Positions 5,970 to 6,601 of a stretch of DNA of 6,601 bases are shown in pieces. Below the pieces are notes generated by a model. That model did not search any database and was not told the origin of the DNA. It saw only the letters and a program-made list of their open reading frames with translations. Origin of the DNA: Planctomycetota bacterium (GTDB taxonomy: Bacteria > Planctomycetota > B143-G9); assembly GCA_003644275.1 (NCBI GenBank), contig QNBY01000063.1, positions 1 to 6,601 of the forward strand. The letters are read 5' to 3'. The position numbers and the translations under genes were made by a program. Within the stretch, counting starts at the first letter, position 1. Each line of letters starts with the position of its first letter.

Positions 5970-6448
5970 CACAGGTATTCCTCTATGGATTCGTGGACGG
6001 CCGAGCCGGTGGCCCTGCGCCATCCAGCCGCGTCCACGAGGTAGTAGGCGAGCTCGCCCGTAACGGCGGCTCCGCCGTCTCCCCTCTTGAGGACTCCCTC
6101 GAGCATGACGATGTTCCCGCGTTTCCCCTTCAGCTTCATCTCGGCGGTCACCTTCTCGTCCACCGGTACCGGCAGGCGGAACTTCAGCTCCATCTTCGCC
6201 GTGAGGGCGAAACGCCGGAGGGAATGGAACACCGTCCAGAAGGCGAGCTCGTCGAGCACCGTGGCGGCTATCCCGCCGTGGCAGATTCCGGGAAAGCCGG
6301 AGAACGCCCGCGAGGGGACGAACTCGGTCACGCAGACGCCGTCCTCCCTCGCGAAGAACTCCAGCCGCAGCCCTTGCTCGTTGTCGGGAGAACAGCCGAA
6401 ACAGTTGTAGTCCGGTATCTCCAGGAAAACGTTGGGTATCTTTTCCAT
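5969..6448 (-). CDS. PaaI-like hotdog-fold thioesterase
   Basis: The 159-residue product matches the PaaI/4HBT thioesterase family in length and motifs. [15 protein letters not shown] (15-29) is the typical N-terminal C-x-x-C/N-x-x-G-L segment. [16 protein letters not shown] (52-67) is the hotdog helix with the HGG motif (57-59) and an acidic pair (D66, E67), one of which would be the catalytic base in this family. Two long strands follow ([10 protein letters not shown], 85-94, and INI-type pattern around 112-118). It should hydrolyse an acyl-CoA or related thioester in the cytoplasm; the acyl group is unknown. It is the first gene of the operon, and its TGA overlaps the ATG of the next gene (TGATG). 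No Shine-Dalgarno sequence precedes the ATG at 6448, but a TATAAT box lies 7 bases upstream, suggesting a leaderless mRNA. Confidence 0.88.
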   Translation of the reverse strand: MEKIPNVFLEIPDYNCFGCSPDNEQGLRLEFFAREDGVCVTEFVPSRAFSGFPGICHGGIAATVLDELAFWTVFHSLRRFALTAKMELKFRLPVPVDEKVTAEMKLKGKRGNIVMLEGVLKRGDGGAAVTGELAYYLVDAAGWRRATGSAVHESIEEYL

Positions 6449-6455
6449 GCGAAAA

Positions 6456-6484
6456 ATTATATAGAATTGTCCCCCCGCATGAAG
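6456..6484 (-). promoter_or_regulatory. Candidate promoter for thioesterase operon
   Basis: Read on the minus strand, a perfect TATAAT (6461-6456) lies 7 bases before the ATG at 6448. The -35 position, 17 bases upstream (6484-6479, CTTCAT), is a weak match. Transcription would begin at or within a base or two of the start codon. The surrounding A/T-rich patch (6452-6468) is the most A/T-rich stretch in this part of the window. Confidence 0.5.
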
Positions 6485-6489
6485 CGAGG
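6462..6489 (+). promoter_or_regulatory. Candidate -10 box and ribosome binding site of trpS
   Basis: TAGAAT (6462-6467) is a 5/6 match to a -10 box and directly abuts the opposing TATAAT. No convincing -35 box is seen 16-18 bases upstream. A start near 6474 would give a leader of about 22 bases. GAGG (6486-6489) lies 6 bases before the trpS ATG and is a good ribosome binding site. Confidence 0.4.
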
Positions 6490-6501
6490 CACCGCATGAA
6501 G
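6475..6501 (+). repeat. 10-base direct repeat across the trpS start
   Basis: CCGCATGAAG occurs at 6475-6484 and again at 6492-6501, 17 bases apart from start to start. The second copy contains the trpS start codon. The first copy also contains an ATG (6479), which opens a six-codon frame whose TGA overlaps the trpS ATG. It may be an operator, a small duplication or chance. Confidence 0.55.
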
Positions 6502-6601
6502 GCGTTGAAACGAAGCCTCTCCGGCACGCAACCGACCGGCAAGATACACCTGGGCAACTACTTCGGGGCCATCCGGCAGTACATCCGCCTGCAGGACGAG
6601 A
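6496..6601 (+). CDS. trpS: Tryptophanyl-tRNA synthetase, N-terminal part
   Basis: Only the first 35 codons lie in the window; the gene continues past the right edge. The product opens [20 protein letters not shown] and continues [22 protein letters not shown] (9-22) is the strongly conserved start of bacterial TrpS, including the HIGH-type ATP-binding signature here read as HLGN (18-21). TrpS is the cytoplasmic class I enzyme that charges tRNA-Trp with tryptophan. The start at 6496 is supported by GAGG 6 bases upstream and by the usual distance of the SGxQPxG motif from the N-terminus. It is transcribed divergently from the thioesterase operon. Confidence 0.95.
   Translation, partial: MKALKRSLSGTQPTGKIHLGNYFGAIRQYIRLQDE

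Noticed and set aside
4425..6044. A 539-codon plus-strand frame antisense to the methyltransferase, secreted protein and part of the thioesterase
   Set aside because: The three minus-strand genes have convincing motifs, a signal peptide and coupled starts. The antisense product is the mirror of their codon pattern (rich in Leu, Val, Glu, His) with no domain.
6479..6499. A tryptophan-sensing leader peptide for trpS
   Set aside because: The six-codon frame has no Trp codons, no ribosome binding site, and no room for terminator/antiterminator hairpins before the trpS start.
5970..6557. An N-terminal extension of the secreted protein up to 6557 (621 residues in total)
   Set aside because: The extra part is an Arg-rich shadow of the thioesterase gene. 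The signal peptide at 5969 and the TGATG overlap mark the real start.
1..6601. tRNA, rRNA, CRISPR array or insertion sequence
   Set aside because: No cloverleaf-like segment, spaced repeat series, transposase motif or flanking inverted repeats was seen; nearly all of the window is coding and the gaps are under 85 bases.

Overview
The window reads as GC-rich bacterial chromosome (roughly 60-65% GC by eye), densely coded, with eight genes and no mobile element, CRISPR array or RNA gene that I could recognise. The protein types suggest an uncultured bacterium related to the Planctomycetota or a neighbouring candidate phylum: a tandem DUF4159 protein, a secreted protein with a planctomycete-style N-terminal strand motif followed by a peptidase-MA-like (DUF1570-like) region, and an ExbB/ExbD cassette of unusual make-up. 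This placement is inference. Shine-Dalgarno-like GGAAGG/GAGG sequences precede most genes, two genes start with GTG, and AUA is the preferred isoleucine codon despite the high GC.

Layout. (1) 7-1530, plus strand: an exported protein with two DUF4159 domains. (2) 1550-1579: a perfect GC-rich hairpin with a GCAA loop, lying between convergent genes and probably a shared terminator. (3) 3274-1605, minus strand: a tightly packed three-gene operon for a MotA/TolQ/ExbB proton channel subunit, an ExbD/TolR-like subunit with a coiled coil, and a second single-membrane-span protein with an ExbD-like periplasmic domain but no channel aspartate. (4) 3275-3354: a short divergent promoter region. (5) 3355-4128, plus strand: a DjlA-type membrane co-chaperone (membrane anchor, TerB-like domain, C-terminal J domain). 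(6) 6448-4121, minus strand: a coupled three-gene operon for a PaaI-like hotdog thioesterase, a secreted degenerate peptidase-MA-like protein and a SAM-dependent methyltransferase, ending tail-to-tail over the djlA stop codon. (7) 6449-6495: a compact divergent control region. (8) 6496 to the window edge, plus strand: the start of trpS, tryptophanyl-tRNA synthetase.

How the parts may work together. The ExbB/ExbD cassette should form a proton-driven stator in the inner membrane that transmits force into the periplasm, but no TonB, TolA, Pal or receptor gene lies in the window, so its target is unknown. The thioesterase, secreted protein and methyltransferase are joined by a TGATG stop/start overlap and a 7-base gap, so they are probably made together, although their activities do not point to a known pathway. 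DjlA and TrpS are housekeeping functions. The most unusual points are the paired ExbD-like proteins, the loss of the expected zinc-binding motif in the secreted peptidase-like protein, the likely leaderless thioesterase transcript and the AUA preference.
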